The notes under the pieces are model-generated. The model was given only the letters and a program-made list of their open reading frames with translations. It did no database searches and was not told the origin of the DNA. Made by a program: the position numbers and the translations under genes. Below are positions 36,584 through 46,888 of a stretch of 64,000 nt of DNA, piece after piece. Each line of letters opens with the position of its first letter. The stretch's first letter is position 1. Origin of the DNA: Photobacterium leiognathi (GTDB lineage Bacteria; Pseudomonadota; Gammaproteobacteria; Enterobacterales; Vibrionaceae); the NCBI RefSeq assembly GCF_030685535.1, contig NZ_CP131601.1, positions 434,001-498,000 of the forward strand, read 5' to 3'.

Positions 36584-37549
36584 TTATCTTTTCTCTAATA
36601 AATTAATGAGATCAACTGTACCTGCTTGAGCACGTGAAACGTAATTTGCCATGATCAAAGAGTGGTTGGGTAATAAGCCAAATCCCATGCCATTTAAAAT
36701 CATTGGGCTCCATACCGTTTCTTGAGTTGCTTCTAGCTCACGAATGATTTGATTAATCATGACCGTCGCTTTTTCCTCTTCTAGCAATGGCTCAAAGTCA
36801 TGCTTCATTGCTTTCATTAGCAGTAATATCGCCCAAGTAGAACCTCGTGACTCATAAAAAACATTATCAATCTTAAGCCAGCTCGTTTTCGGTGTGTCGA
36901 GTGAAACTTCACCGTTATCTTTATTTGTGTCCATGAGCAATTGTGGTTCACCTACAGATGAGCCTAGATCTTGTGAAATTGTACCTAAACGTTTTTGTAC
37001 CACTTCTAGCCAAGCTACTAAGTTGTCATCGCGAGCATAGAACTGAGCAGGGTGTTTCGACGACGATAAACGATCTCTATACCGAGTCAGTGACTCTATT
37101 GCATTTTGGTACTCAGACTCAGCACTCGGGAAATTCCAGCTGTGACTGTTGATGTTCAATGCTGGTTGCGCTTGTTGTAAATCAGAATCGACATGGCTTT
37201 CGTTTTGTGGACGGCTGAGATTGTCTTTTAAAGTGAGAGCCATATCTCTCACTTGATTTAACACACCCATTTCCCAAGCAGGCATGTTATCCATCAGCAA
37301 ACTTGGCGGCAGTTTGTCATTAGTTAAAAATCCACCTTGCTTATTAATAAGTAATTCAGAAATGTGGATCAGGGTAGTCGTTGTTTCGTAACCTGTGGTC
37401 AACGGTTGTTGGCTTTCTTTTGCTTGTTCTGCTGCGTAACTGTCAGGATTAAACGTGTCAGGTTCAAAAGACCAATAGACGGACAGTAAATAGAATGCCG
37501 TGACGAGGGCGCATCCACCGACAATGACTTTTACTTTAGACATAGGCAC
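36584..37549 (-). CDS. DUF2333 family membrane-anchored protein
   Basis: A 321-aa protein with one N-terminal membrane anchor (about residues 5-26, VKVIVGGCALVTAFYLLSVYW) and a large, presumably periplasmic, domain. The pattern TTTLIHISELLINKQGGFLTNDKLPP, shortened here to ELLINKQGGFLTND, and the downstream YYESRG-type FYESRGSTWAILLLMKA fit DUF2333. Function is unknown. It is alone on the minus strand between the ERIC-like repeat and epd, with 341 bases to the divergent epd. Confidence 0.8.
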   Translation of the reverse strand: MPMSKVKVIVGGCALVTAFYLLSVYWSFEPDTFNPDSYAAEQAKESQQPLTTGYETTTTLIHISELLINKQGGFLTNDKLPPSLLMDNMPAWEMGVLNQVRDMALTLKDNLSRPQNESHVDSDLQQAQPALNINSHSWNFPSAESEYQNAIESLTRYRDRLSSSKHPAQFYARDDNLVAWLEVVQKRLGTISQDLGSSVGEPQLLMDTNKDNGEVSLDTPKTSWLKIDNVFYESRGSTWAILLLMKAMKHDFEPLLEEEKATVMINQIIRELEATQETVWSPMILNGMGFGLLPNHSLIMANYVSRAQAGTVDLINLLEKR

Positions 37550-37890
37550 CTCTTATTTATCGTGATTTATATTTCATTTACTCATTAGAAACAGGCGAAG
37601 AACTAGGAGCGGATGAATATAAATTGTACAGGTGACCCGTGGTTTGAAATTTATAGAAAAAGACGAGTGATCAGTAAATAGCGACTTTTTCCTTCAAAAA
37701 ATTGCGTCGAATAGTGTGATAAAAGTAATGTTTTGGGGGACGTAATAGGCTGTAATTGGCGGTTTTTTTGAGTTTATCTAGTTGATTATATTGATTTTAA
37801 ATGGTGCTTGGTGAGAGAAGTCACAATTATGGTGATTCTCTATCTAGCTTGGTATACACTAATACCGCTTAGTATTTTTGTAGCACGGAT
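37550..37890. other. Divergent intergenic region, DUF2333 gene / epd
   Basis: 341 bases that must contain both promoters. AT-rich; TTGGTATACACTAATACC near 37850 contains a TATACT-like box for epd. No RNA gene or repeat was recognised. Confidence 0.4.
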
Positions 37891-38937
37891 ATGACACTAA
37901 AAGTCGCAATAAATGGATTCGGTCGCATTGGTCGCAGTGTGCTTCGCGCATTGTACGAAAGCGACAAATATCATCACATTAACGTCGTGGCAGTTAACGA
38001 GTTAGCTGAGCCAGAAGCAATGGCGCACTTACTTCAGTTCGATTCTAGCCATGGACGTTTCCGCAATCCTGTCAGTCATGACCAGGAGCACCTTTTTATT
38101 GCTCACGAAAATGGGCATCAAGATCAAATCCGTATTCTCCATCAACCCGATCTAAAATTACTGCCTTGGCACGACCTTGACGTTGATATTGTTTTAGATT
38201 GTACCGGTAAATATGGTTCTCGTGATGACGGTTTGGCGCATATCGCGTCAGGCGCTAAAAAAGTGTTATTTTCCCATCCTGCTAGCAAAGATATCGACTG
38301 CACTGTTATTTATGGTGTCAATCACCAGCAATTAACATCCCAACACCGCATTGTCTCCAACGGCTCTTGTACAACTAACTGTATCGTTCCTATTATCAAA
38401 GTGCTTGATGACAACTTTGGTATTGAATCTGGAACCATCACGACGATTCATTCCGCGATGAATGATCAACAAGTGATTGACGCCTATCACTCCGATTTAC
38501 GCCGAACTCGCGCTGCAAGCCAGTCTATTATTCCTGTAGATACCAAACTACATCTTGGAATCGGTCGTATATTTCCGAAGTTTTCTGACAAATTTGAGGC
38601 CATTTCTGTGAGGGTGCCCACAATTAATGTCACTGCTATGGATTTGAGTGTCACAGTTAAAACAAATGTGAAAGTTAATGACATAAATCAATCATTAAAA
38701 AATGCGTCTCGTTGTACATTAAGTGGTATTGTGGATTACACAGAAGCACCTTTAGTATCAATCGACTTCAATCATGACCCCCATAGTGCGATTGTCGATG
38801 GTAGCCAAACAAGGGTAAGCAACCAGCATTTAATTAAGTTGTTGGTGTGGTGTGATAATGAATGGGGCTTTGCTAATCGCATGTTGGATACAGCGTTAGC
38901 AATGCATGCAACCGAAAACACGGATGCTGAAAAGTAA
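37891..38937 (+). CDS. epd: D-erythrose-4-phosphate dehydrogenase
   Basis: GAPDH paralogue that oxidises erythrose 4-phosphate in vitamin B6 synthesis. The Rossmann motif [15 protein letters not shown] and the active Cys160 in SNGSCTTNC are intact. The 348 aa and the position directly upstream of pgk and fbaA are those of E. coli epd rather than gapA. Codon use is more ordinary than in pgk and fbaA that follow, where highly expressed codons dominate. Confidence 0.94.
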   Translation: MTLKVAINGFGRIGRSVLRALYESDKYHHINVVAVNELAEPEAMAHLLQFDSSHGRFRNPVSHDQEHLFIAHENGHQDQIRILHQPDLKLLPWHDLDVDIVLDCTGKYGSRDDGLAHIASGAKKVLFSHPASKDIDCTVIYGVNHQQLTSQHRIVSNGSCTTNCIVPIIKVLDDNFGIESGTITTIHSAMNDQQVIDAYHSDLRRTRAASQSIIPVDTKLHLGIGRIFPKFSDKFEAISVRVPTINVTAMDLSVTVKTNVKVNDINQSLKNASRCTLSGIVDYTEAPLVSIDFNHDPHSAIVDGSQTRVSNQHLIKLLVWCDNEWGFANRMLDTALAMHATENTDAEK

Positions 38938-39033
38938 AATAGTAAGAATTACTGGGTTTGGCGTTGAACATTGACAACGCCGGGCTGTCAATTTTATGAA
39001 CTTTTATTTTTAATAATGTTGAGAGGACAAAAC

Positions 39034-40197
39034 ATGTCTGTAATCAAGATGACTGATCTGGACCTAGCTGGTAAGCGTGTATTTATTCGTGCTGACCTAA
39101 ACGTGCCAGTAAAAGATGGTAAAGTAACTTCTGATGCACGTATCATTGCATCTCTTCCTACAATTAAGCGTTGCCTAGAAGCTGGCGCTAAAGTAATGGT
39201 TACTTCTCACCTAGGTCGTCCAACGGAAGGCGAATACGCAGAAGAATTCTCTCTACAGCCTGTAGTTAACTACTTAAACGACGCACTAGACTGCGACGTT
39301 AAACTAGCGAAAGATTACCTAGACGGTCTTGAGCTAAACGCTGGTGAGCTTGTTGTTCTTGAAAACGTACGTTTCAACAAGGGCGAGAAGAAAAACGAAG
39401 ACGAACTATCTAAGAAATACGCTGCACTTTGTGACGTATTCGTAATGGATGCATTCGGTACGGCTCACCGTGCACAAGCATCGACTTACGGTGTAGGTAT
39501 GTTTGCACCAGTAGCATGTGCTGGTCCTCTACTTGCTGGTGAGCTTGAAGCACTAGGCAAAGCAATGGACAACCCAGCTCGCCCAATGGTTGCTATCGTT
39601 GGTGGTTCTAAAGTATCTACTAAGCTAACTGTTCTTGAGTCACTATCTAAGATTGCTGACCAAATCGTTGTTGGTGGTGGTATTGCTAACACATTCATCG
39701 CTGCTGAAGGTAACGATGTAGGTAAGTCTCTATACGAAGCAGACCTAATCCCAACAGCTAAAGAGCTAATGGCAGGCACTAACATTCCAGTAGCAACTGA
39801 TGTTGTATGTGCGAAAGAGTTCTCTGAGTCAGCTGAAGCAACAATCAAATCTGCATCAGACATCGCTGCAGACGACATGGTACTAGATATCGGTCCTGAT
39901 TCAGCTCAAGCACTTGCTGACATCATCATGAACGCAAAAACAATCCTTTGGAACGGCCCTGTAGGCGTTTTCGAAATCGAGCAATTCGGTAAAGGTACTG
40001 AAGTTGTTGCGAACGCAATCGCAGAATCTGCAGGCTTCTCTGTAGCTGGTGGTGGTGACACACTAGCGGCTATCGACAAGTACGGCATTAAAGATAAAGT
40101 ATCTTACATCTCTACTGGCGGCGGTGCGTTCCTTGAGTTCGTTGAAGGCAAGAAACTTCCTGCAGTTGAAATGCTAGAGACGCGCGCTAAAGCATAA
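39034..40197 (+). CDS. pgk: Phosphoglycerate kinase
   Basis: Glycolytic kinase producing ATP from 1,3-bisphosphoglycerate. RIDLNVP-type [22 protein letters not shown] and the nucleotide-binding WNGPVGVFE are intact. The 387 aa match E. coli Pgk. Start at 39034 follows GAGAGGAC; the open frame from 38971 is rejected. Codon use is strongly biased (CTA/CTT Leu, GGT Gly, CGT Arg), a sign of high expression. Part of the epd-pgk-fbaA glycolytic cluster. Confidence 0.97.
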   Translation: MSVIKMTDLDLAGKRVFIRADLNVPVKDGKVTSDARIIASLPTIKRCLEAGAKVMVTSHLGRPTEGEYAEEFSLQPVVNYLNDALDCDVKLAKDYLDGLELNAGELVVLENVRFNKGEKKNEDELSKKYAALCDVFVMDAFGTAHRAQASTYGVGMFAPVACAGPLLAGELEALGKAMDNPARPMVAIVGGSKVSTKLTVLESLSKIADQIVVGGGIANTFIAAEGNDVGKSLYEADLIPTAKELMAGTNIPVATDVVCAKEFSESAEATIKSASDIAADDMVLDIGPDSAQALADIIMNAKTILWNGPVGVFEIEQFGKGTEVVANAIAESAGFSVAGGGDTLAAIDKYGIKDKVSYISTGGGAFLEFVEGKKLPAVEMLETRAKA

Positions 40198-40298
40198 TTT
40201 ATTTCGCGTGGAAGTCTGATTTATTCTGAAATATAGCCATTCTTCCACGTTTAAATGTTTGTGATAGCACGATTGTTTAAGTAAAATACGTAGCTATC

Positions 40299-40310
40299 GC
40301 AAACGTTTGC
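40299..40310. promoter_or_regulatory. GCAAACGTTTGC palindrome upstream of fbaA
   Basis: Perfect 12-bp palindrome 49 bases before the fbaA ATG. It equals the core of the PurR box and resembles other LacI-family operators. Related palindromes lie upstream of rpiA and serA. Confidence 0.5.
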
Positions 40311-40358
40311 ATAAGAATTTTTTTCACAGACAACAAAGTAAATAATAGGACTATTGTT

Positions 40359-41435
40359 ATGTCTAAGATCTTTGATTTTGTAAAACCTGGTGTTATTTCT
40401 GGCGACGACGTACAGAAAGTTTTTGCTGTAGCTAAAGAAAACAACTTCGCTCTACCTGCAGTTAACTGTATCGGTACAGACTCTGTTAACGCAGTACTTG
40501 AAGCAGCTGCTAAAGTTAAGTCTCCAGTAATCGTTCAGTTCTCTAACGGCGGTGCTGCATTCTTCGCTGGTAAAGGTCTTAAACTAGAAGGTCAAGGTCC
40601 ACAAATCCTTGGCGCTATCGCTGGTGCTAAATACGTTCACGCTGTAGCTGAGTCTTACGGTGTGCCTGTAATTCTTCACACTGACCACGCTGCTAAGAAG
40701 CTACTTCCTTGGATCGACGGTCTACTAGACGCAGGTGAAGAGTTCTTCGCTCAAACTGGTAAGCCTCTATTCTCTTCTCACATGATCGACCTTTCTGAAG
40801 AGTCACTAGAAGAGAACATCGAAATCTCAGCTAAGTACCTAGAGCGTATGGCTAAGATGAACATGACACTAGAAATCGAACTAGGTTGTACTGGTGGTGA
40901 AGAAGACGGCGTTGATAACTCTCACATGGACGCATCTGAGCTTTACACTTCTCCAGAAGACGTTGCATACGCATACGAGAAACTAAACGCTGTTAGCCCA
41001 CGTTTCACTATCGCTGCATCTTTCGGTAACGTACACGGTGTTTACAAGCCAGGTAACGTTGTTCTAACTCCAACTATCCTACGTGATTCTCAAGCGTACG
41101 TTTCTGAGAAGTTTGGCCTACCAGCTAACTCTCTAAACTTCGTATTCCACGGTGGTTCAGGTTCTACTGAAGCTGAAATCCAAGAGTCAATCGGCTACGG
41201 TGTTATCAAAATGAACATCGATACTGATACTCAGTGGGCATGTTGGGATGGTATCCGTCAGTTCGAAGCTGAGAACCACGACTACCTACAAGGTCAAATC
41301 GGTAACCCAACTGGTCCTGACGCACCAAACAAGAAATACTACGATCCACGCGTATGGCTACGTGCTGGTCAAGTATCTATGGTTACTCGTCTTGAGAAAG
41401 CATTTGCTGACCTTAACGCTATCGACGTTCTTTAA
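40359..41435 (+). CDS. fbaA: Fructose-bisphosphate aldolase, class II
   Basis: Zinc-dependent aldolase of glycolysis and gluconeogenesis. Zinc and substrate motifs are HTDHAAKKLLPW, GCTGGEEDGVDN and FVFHGGSGSTEAEI, with the DHAP-binding NIDTDTQWA. The 358 aa match E. coli FbaA (359 aa). Codon bias is as strong as in pgk. The 161-base gap after pgk contains a LacI-type palindrome, so fbaA may also be transcribed on its own. Confidence 0.97.
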   Translation: MSKIFDFVKPGVISGDDVQKVFAVAKENNFALPAVNCIGTDSVNAVLEAAAKVKSPVIVQFSNGGAAFFAGKGLKLEGQGPQILGAIAGAKYVHAVAESYGVPVILHTDHAAKKLLPWIDGLLDAGEEFFAQTGKPLFSSHMIDLSEESLEENIEISAKYLERMAKMNMTLEIELGCTGGEEDGVDNSHMDASELYTSPEDVAYAYEKLNAVSPRFTIAASFGNVHGVYKPGNVVLTPTILRDSQAYVSEKFGLPANSLNFVFHGGSGSTEAEIQESIGYGVIKMNIDTDTQWACWDGIRQFEAENHDYLQGQIGNPTGPDAPNKKYYDPRVWLRAGQVSMVTRLEKAFADLNAIDVL

Positions 41436-41467
41436 TAGAACCGCTTAGCAAAGCAAAAATGTGAAAA

Positions 41468-41493
41468 AGTCCGCCTCGGCGGGCTTTTTTTTT
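41468..41493 (+). terminator. fbaA terminator
   Basis: AGTCCGCC/GGCGGGCT stem with one G-T pair and a T8 run. Confidence 0.88.
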
Positions 41494-41746
41494 GTATTTT
41501 GTAATTGCTTGTACTTAAATGGTTCTTTAGTGATATTTAAGTTAATTTATGTAAATATCCTCTTTTTTTAGTAGCTATTTAATACCAAAAGCAGGAATAA
41601 TTAGCATTCAGAATTCTGATACGCGTAAGACAGCCGTTTTACGTGTTTTATAGGAAGTTGATTCAATGGTGTAAGTCGTAGTGCACAGACCTACGACTTG
41701 CTCTATGAATGTATATTTTAAGTAAATCATAAGAGAGAGCACTTCA
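41494..41746. other. Intergenic region fbaA / mscS
   Basis: Two inverted repeats are visible: ACGCGTAAGAC...TTTTACGTGT (about 41621-41648) and AAGTCGTAG...CTACGACTT (about 41672-41699). These could be attenuators or protein sites. AT-rich DNA otherwise; the mscS promoter is expected here. Confidence 0.35.
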
Positions 41747-42631
41747 ATGACTGAGAGCGTTACTGACAAGGTTGTCGACAAAATTTCAGATAACTCGTTA
41801 ACTGACAGCGTACTTCACGCTGGTAACTGGTTAAGTGATAATCAAGACCTACTGATCCAATACGCAGTGAATCTTGTATCAGCACTGCTAATCTTATTTA
41901 TCGGTAATATGATCGTTAAAGCTGTTGCTGGCGCAGTGGCTAAAGTATTACGTAAGAAAGATATGGATAACGCGGTTGTTGAATTTATTCACGGCCTAGT
42001 TCGTTACCTACTATTTGTTATCGTATTAATTGCTGCACTAAGCCGTATCGGTGTACAAACTGCATCTGTAGTTGCTGTGATCGGTGCCGCGGGTCTTGCT
42101 GTTGGTCTTGCTCTTCAAGGTTCTCTATCTAACTTTGCTGCTGGCGTATTGATCGTTGCTTTCCGTCCATTCAAATCTGGCGATTTCGTAGAAGTGGCGG
42201 GCGTATCTGGTGCTGTAGAATCTATCCAGATTTTCTCTACTGAACTACGTACTCCTGACAACAAAACAGTAGTAGTACCAAACTCATCTATCATTGGTAA
42301 CCCAATTACAAACTACTCTCGTAATGCGACACGTCGTATTGACCTTGTTATTGGTGTTTCTTACAGCGCTGATCTTCAAAAAACAAAAGAAGTACTTAAG
42401 CGTGTTGTAAATGCTGATGAGCGTGTTCTTAAAGATCCAGAGCCAACAATTGGTGTTGTTGCGCTAGCTGATTCTTCTGTGAACTTCGTGGTACGTCCAT
42501 GGGTTAACACGCCTGATTACTGGGCTGTATACTTCGATCTTAACCAAGCAATTAAAGAAGAGCTTGATAAAGAAGGTATCGAAATCCCATTCCCACAAAT
42601 GGATGTTCACCTAAACAAAGTTGATGCTTAA
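41747..42631 (+). CDS. mscS: Small-conductance mechanosensitive channel MscS
   Basis: Heptameric inner-membrane channel that opens on hypoosmotic shock. Three N-terminal membrane helices are followed by the pore helix with the Ala/Gly pattern VIGAAGLAVGLALQGSLSNF and then the cytoplasmic cage (RPFKSGDFVEV). The 294 aa fit E. coli MscS (286 aa). It follows epd-pgk-fbaA, the E. coli order, and has its own upstream region and terminator. Codons suggest fairly high expression. Confidence 0.95.
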   Translation: MTESVTDKVVDKISDNSLTDSVLHAGNWLSDNQDLLIQYAVNLVSALLILFIGNMIVKAVAGAVAKVLRKKDMDNAVVEFIHGLVRYLLFVIVLIAALSRIGVQTASVVAVIGAAGLAVGLALQGSLSNFAAGVLIVAFRPFKSGDFVEVAGVSGAVESIQIFSTELRTPDNKTVVVPNSSIIGNPITNYSRNATRRIDLVIGVSYSADLQKTKEVLKRVVNADERVLKDPEPTIGVVALADSSVNFVVRPWVNTPDYWAVYFDLNQAIKEELDKEGIEIPFPQMDVHLNKVDA

Positions 42632-42654
42632 TTTTAGAGCATAACCTGTTTATG

Positions 42655-42684
42655 AAAATGGAGCCTCAGGGCTCCATTTTTTTA
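42655..42684 (+). terminator. mscS terminator
   Basis: AAAATGGAGCC/GGCTCCATTTT, 11-bp stem followed by T's. Confidence 0.88.
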
Positions 42685-42847
42685 TATTTAACGTAAGTGA
42701 ATATGTGAAAAAATAGCAAAGGAACATTGTTCAAAATTAATTGTCTTTAGAGGGATAGTTTTTAATATTTCACTGTCAAAGAATCATAAGTGATTTGTCT
42801 TAGCGCTAAGATAAATAGATGAATATTGTTGTCAGAGAGGATTTCCA

Positions 42848-43561
42848 ATGAAGAAGCACCTATTAGCTATTTTATTAAGTACCAGTGCATTAATCTCGAC
42901 AGGCGCTGTTGCCGCTGATCTATCATTTCCTCATTTAGAAACAACAGGGCGCGGTGAAGTAGTAGTGAAGCCTGATATGGCAGTATTCTCTGTTGATGTT
43001 GTCGCAACCAAGCCAACAGCCTCAGAAGCAAAACAAGCAGCAGATCAGGCGGTGACTAAGTTTATTGAGCGTTTAACCAAAGCGGGTGTTGAGCGTAAGA
43101 ATATTAACAGTGCGAACATTTCTCTATCTGCACAGTATCGTTATCCTAAAGATCAAGCGCCAGAATTTACTGGCTTTAAAGCAACCCGTAATGTGGTTGT
43201 AACGGTATATAAATTAGAGAATCTTAATACTTACCTTGATGGTGCATTAGGTGATGGTATTAATCAGATCAACAACATTACGTTGAAAGTAAAAGATCAG
43301 AAGAAATATCAAGAAGAAGCACGTCAAGCTGCGATTGCCAATGCCAAAGAAGTGGCTGCATCTTTAGCGAAAGGCTTTGGTGATAAAGTTGAAGGTGTAT
43401 GGCAGATTGATTACAACACGGCTTCTCGTCCAATGCCGTATCGAATGGCTAATTATGTTGGCAGTGCGATGCAAGACTCTGCTGCGATTAACCAAAGCTA
43501 CAGTGAGAACAACATTGTTATCTCTGATAGTGTGAACGTGATTTTCAAGCTAGCTAAGTAA
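42848..43561 (+). CDS. Periplasmic SIMPL-domain protein (YggE-like)
   Basis: A 237-aa SIMPL/DUF541 protein with a signal peptide (MKKHLLAILLSTSALISTGAVAA). The domain begins LETTGRGEVVVKPDMAVFSVDV, here quoted as TTGRGEVVVKPDMAVF, and includes INSANISLSAQY and the C-terminal NNIVISDSVNVIFKL. E. coli YggE, in the same mscS neighbourhood, reduces oxidative stress by an unknown mechanism. RBS GAGAGG. Monocistronic between two terminators. Confidence 0.85.
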   Translation: MKKHLLAILLSTSALISTGAVAADLSFPHLETTGRGEVVVKPDMAVFSVDVVATKPTASEAKQAADQAVTKFIERLTKAGVERKNINSANISLSAQYRYPKDQAPEFTGFKATRNVVVTVYKLENLNTYLDGALGDGINQINNITLKVKDQKKYQEEARQAAIANAKEVAASLAKGFGDKVEGVWQIDYNTASRPMPYRMANYVGSAMQDSAAINQSYSENNIVISDSVNVIFKLAK

Positions 43562-43587
43562 TCGCAATTGCTTTTAGTTGGTGGCAT

Positions 43588-43616
43588 AAAAAAGGAGAGC
43601 TGATGCTCTCCTTTTT
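43588..43616. terminator. Bidirectional terminator between the SIMPL gene and serA
   Basis: AAAAAGGAGAGC/GCTCTCCTTTTT, 12-bp perfect stem with a TGAT loop. Confidence 0.9.
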
Positions 43617-43636
43617 ACTATTTATTCACGCTGTAA

Positions 43637-44866
43637 TTAGTGAAGAATACGCGCACGAATGGTGCCTTCGATAGATTTCAGTTTCGCTAATGCTTCTTTC
43701 GAACGCTCTGTCTCGACATCAATCACTACATAACCAATTTCAGCACCTGTTTGTAGGAACTGAGCGGCAATGTTAATGCCTTCAGATGCAAAGATAGTGG
43801 TGATTTGGTTTAAGATCCCTGGGCGGTTTTCATGAATATGCAGTAGACGAGAACAACCACGGTGCTCAGGTAGAGATACTTCAGGGAAACCCACTGCTGA
43901 TAAGGTTGAACCGTTATCTGAGTATTTCACCAGTTTACCAGCAACTTCAACACCGATATTTTCTTGGGCTTCTTGAGTTGAACCGCCGATGTGTGGTGTG
44001 AGCAATACATTGTCGAAACGCAGTAATGGTGACTCGAATGGGTCGTTATTGGTCTTTGGTTCTACAGGGAATACATCAATTGCAGCACCTGCAATGTGCT
44101 TGCTTTCAAGGGCACTACATAGCGCATCAATATCTACCACTGTGCCACGAGCTGCGTTAATGAAAATAGCACCAGGCTTCATACGAGCAAATTCTTCTGC
44201 GCCCATCATGTTTTGCGTATCTGGTGTTTCTGGTACGTGAAGTGAAATAACATCCGATTTATTTAATAGCTCACTTAACGATGCGACTTGAGTTGCATTA
44301 CCCAGTGTGAGTTTATTTTCGATATCGTAGAAACAAACGCGCATACCTAGGTTTTCAGCCAAAATACCTAGCTGAGTACCAATGTGACCATAGCCAATAA
44401 TACCCAGTGTTTTACCGCGAGCTTCAAACGAGTTATCTGCTGATTTAAACCATTCACCACGGTGCGCTTTGGCGTTCTTTTCTGGAATGCCACGAAGCAG
44501 TAACAGTAGTTCACCAAGAACTAATTCAGCCACACTACGCGTATTTGAAAATGGTGCGTTGAAAACGGGGATACCGCGACGCATGGCTTCTTCTAGATCA
44601 ACTTGGTTGGTACCAATACAGAAACAACCTACCGCAGTCAGTTTTTTCGCAGCTGCAAATACTTCTGGTGTTAATTGAGTGCGTGAACGAATACCAATAA
44701 AGTGTGCGTCTTTCACGGCTTCAAGTAACTCTTCGCCAGCGAGTGAGCCCTTGTGGTATTCAATATTGGTGTAACCTGCTTGTTCTAGTACTTCTACTGA
44801 TGAAGGGTGAAGACCTTCTAACAATAGAATTTTGATCTTATCTTTATTCAGTGAAACTTTTACCAT
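43637..44866 (-). CDS. serA: D-3-phosphoglycerate dehydrogenase
   Basis: First step of serine synthesis. NAD-binding motif GIIGYGHIGTQLG, active-site region LTPHIGGSTQEAQENIG (quoted as TPHIGGSTQEAQ), and a C-terminal ACT domain (RGCSRLLHIHENRPGILNQI) for serine feedback. Start at 44866 (MVKVSLNKDKIKILLLEG) gives 409 aa against 410 in E. coli; ATG at 44875 adds three residues. serA beside rpiA is the conserved order. A half-palindromic AAACGTTTGC site lies about 100 bases upstream. Confidence 0.97.
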   Translation of the reverse strand: MVKVSLNKDKIKILLLEGLHPSSVEVLEQAGYTNIEYHKGSLAGEELLEAVKDAHFIGIRSRTQLTPEVFAAAKKLTAVGCFCIGTNQVDLEEAMRRGIPVFNAPFSNTRSVAELVLGELLLLLRGIPEKNAKAHRGEWFKSADNSFEARGKTLGIIGYGHIGTQLGILAENLGMRVCFYDIENKLTLGNATQVASLSELLNKSDVISLHVPETPDTQNMMGAEEFARMKPGAIFINAARGTVVDIDALCSALESKHIAGAAIDVFPVEPKTNNDPFESPLLRFDNVLLTPHIGGSTQEAQENIGVEVAGKLVKYSDNGSTLSAVGFPEVSLPEHRGCSRLLHIHENRPGILNQITTIFASEGINIAAQFLQTGAEIGYVVIDVETERSKEALAKLKSIEGTIRARILH

Positions 44867-45153
44867 GGTTCTCATCCTTAAAAACGCTGCTAACTGAATG
44901 TAAATGAAAGAAATGTCAGGGAGTGAGATATCTTTATTACAGTAACCGTAGCGATATGGTTAAACGTTTGCTAATAGCTGATTAATAAAGTATCAAAAAA
45001 TAGCCAGTATGGGTAAGAATATTACAAAAAAGATAATAAAAAACGGCATAAGCTAGAATAAGAACCACTAAGCCATGCCGTTTTGAAAGGAAATAACATT
45101 TATAACGAGATTAATAGCGTTTTATCATCCCATTAAGTCGCTACCGACTTACA

Positions 45154-45813
45154 TTATTTCTCGAATTTTTTCACGCCATCAGGTGCACCAACAAGCAGTA
45201 CATCTGCACCACGGTGAGCAAATAGGCCAACGGTAACTACACCTGGTAGTGCGTTGATCTTATCTTCCATCTCTTTCGGGTTAGTGATTTGCATGTTGTA
45301 AACATCAAGAATGATATTACCGTTATCGGTGACGACACCTTGACGGTAAACCGGATCACCGCCTAATTTAACTAGCTCACGACCAATGTATGAACGTGCC
45401 ATAGGGATCACTTCCACAGGTAGTGGGAACTGACCAAGAACATCGACTTGCTTGGTATCATCAACAATACAAACGAACGTTTTTGCAATAGCAGCGACAA
45501 TCTTTTCACGAGTTAATGCTGCACCGCCACCTTTGATCATGTCGTAATCTGCGTTGATTTCATCAGCACCATCAACATAGATATCAAGAGAAGACACTTC
45601 GTTAGCATCAAAGACTTTAATGCCAAGTTGCTCAAGGCGCTCAGTAGAAGCGATAGAGCTTGAAACCGCTCCTTTGATCTCTTCTTTACGAGTCTCTAAT
45701 GCATCGATGAAGTGATTAACCGTAGAGCCAGTACCCACACCAACAATGGTTCCTTTTTTGACGTACTCTAGCGCTGCCCAACCAGCTGCTTTTTTCATTT
45801 CATCTTGTGTCAT
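45154..45813 (-). CDS. rpiA: Ribose-5-phosphate isomerase A
   Basis: Interconverts ribose 5-phosphate and ribulose 5-phosphate. Motifs [21 protein letters not shown] and [11 protein letters not shown] (with the catalytic Glu) are intact. The 219 aa match E. coli RpiA. It is divergent from nothing: serA is downstream with 287 bases between, so both probably have their own promoters. A 20-bp near-perfect palindrome lies about 170 bases upstream of the start. Confidence 0.97.
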   Translation of the reverse strand: MTQDEMKKAAGWAALEYVKKGTIVGVGTGSTVNHFIDALETRKEEIKGAVSSSIASTERLEQLGIKVFDANEVSSLDIYVDGADEINADYDMIKGGGAALTREKIVAAIAKTFVCIVDDTKQVDVLGQFPLPVEVIPMARSYIGRELVKLGGDPVYRQGVVTDNGNIILDVYNMQITNPKEMEDKINALPGVVTVGLFAHRGADVLLVGAPDGVKKFEK

Positions 45814-45980
45814 GTCATTCTCCTCATTATGACTACTACGCCCATTAAGCGTTGGCGCTAATTATAACGAATTGGAAATAGTTCGTCAGTGCGAACATGA
45901 GTAAACCTAATGCAAAATAAGAAATAAAAACAGAAGGTTATTAATAACAATTAGTTATGTTGTTTGCTTTTTCTTAAACT

Positions 45981-46000
45981 TAAGTAAACGTTTGCTTAAT
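45981..46000. promoter_or_regulatory. Palindrome upstream of rpiA
   Basis: TTAAGTAAACGTTTGCTTAA is a 20-bp palindrome with one mismatch, centred on AAACGTTT like the fbaA site. It lies between fau and rpiA and looks like a LacI-family operator. Confidence 0.5.
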
Positions 46001-46030
46001 TGCTCGTCTTTTGGGTTATTTCAGGTTAGA

Positions 46031-46624
46031 TCACCAATAATGAGTTTTTGATGGGGTAATAATTTGGGGTAGTGGCACGTCCCAATGCTCACTGGGTAGT
46101 TGCTCGATCAACTGACAATCATGGGCTAAACCAAGAGGGTAAGGACCTTGCTGATGATGGTGCCATTGGCTAAGGGTACGATCGTAATAACCACCGCCCA
46201 TACCTAATCGTTGACCAGTGCGATCAAAGGCGACTAATGGCGTACAAATAACATCTAGCTCTCGAACTGGTTTCACAGCGCGAACATCAAGAATGGGTTC
46301 TGATATTTGATAGCGATTTTTGCCCATTCGGGTATTGGGTGTGTAGTGAAGAAACAGTAAGTGACCTTTACTGAAAGGATGTAAAACAGGTAGGTAAACA
46401 GATTTACCCATTTGCCATAACCAATTGATGATTGGCTGAGTGCTAATTTCACCATCATTGGTTAGGTATAACGCGATATGTTGTGCTTGGAGGATTTTAC
46501 TGCATTGCTGCACTTGTTGTAGCAATTGCTGGCTGGCTTGTTGCTGTTGTTCTGCGGTGAGTTGTTGCCGACGTTCACGGATGTGTTGGCGAATCGCTTG
46601 TCGTGGTGATAATGCTACAGTCAT
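46031..46624 (-). CDS. fau: 5-formyltetrahydrofolate cyclo-ligase
   Basis: Recycles 5-formyl-THF to methenyl-THF (also named ygfA). The family motif LGMGGGYYDRTL is present near residue 140, and the N-terminal Lys/Arg-rich ATP region is IRQHIRERRQQLT. The 197 aa fit the family (182 aa in E. coli). It follows the 6S RNA gene by 70 bases; in E. coli ssrS and ygfA are co-transcribed. Confidence 0.95.
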   Translation of the reverse strand: MTVALSPRQAIRQHIRERRQQLTAEQQQQASQQLLQQVQQCSKILQAQHIALYLTNDGEISTQPIINWLWQMGKSVYLPVLHPFSKGHLLFLHYTPNTRMGKNRYQISEPILDVRAVKPVRELDVICTPLVAFDRTGQRLGMGGGYYDRTLSQWHHHQQGPYPLGLAHDCQLIEQLPSEHWDVPLPQIITPSKTHYW

Positions 46625-46694
46625 GGCTCAATCCTTGAGTATAGGGATTTAGCTTGATTGTAAGAGGATGATATTCAGAATGAAAGAGATATAA

Positions 46695-46877
46695 GGAGGA
46701 GGTGCCCCAAGGTGCCGTTGTAAATGGTGGCCCTTGAACCAGACGTTCAAGGTGGATCGGCAACATTAACCGTAGGCTTCTCAGTCGGGCTGAGCATGCT
46801 CAGTAGCTAATAAAAGCAGATCCTGGGTATTTGCTTATCGGCTCGGGGACGTTCATTCACTGACGCACACCCCAGGG
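46695..46877 (-). ncRNA. ssrS: 6S RNA
   Basis: Located between zapA and fau, the conserved ssrS position, on the same strand. The minus strand shares with E. coli 6S the blocks CCCCGAGCCGATA, GAGCATGCTC, GAGAAGCCT, CACCTTGAAC and GGTTCAAGGG. The ends can pair (GGGGTG with CACCTC). 6S RNA mimics an open promoter and sequesters sigma70 RNA polymerase in stationary phase. End coordinates are approximate. Confidence 0.93.
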
Positions 46878-46888
46878 TAAATTCATTA

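Noticed and set aside
39486..39878. 130-codon minus-strand frame inside pgk
   Set aside because: Antisense shadow produced by the strong codon bias of pgk.
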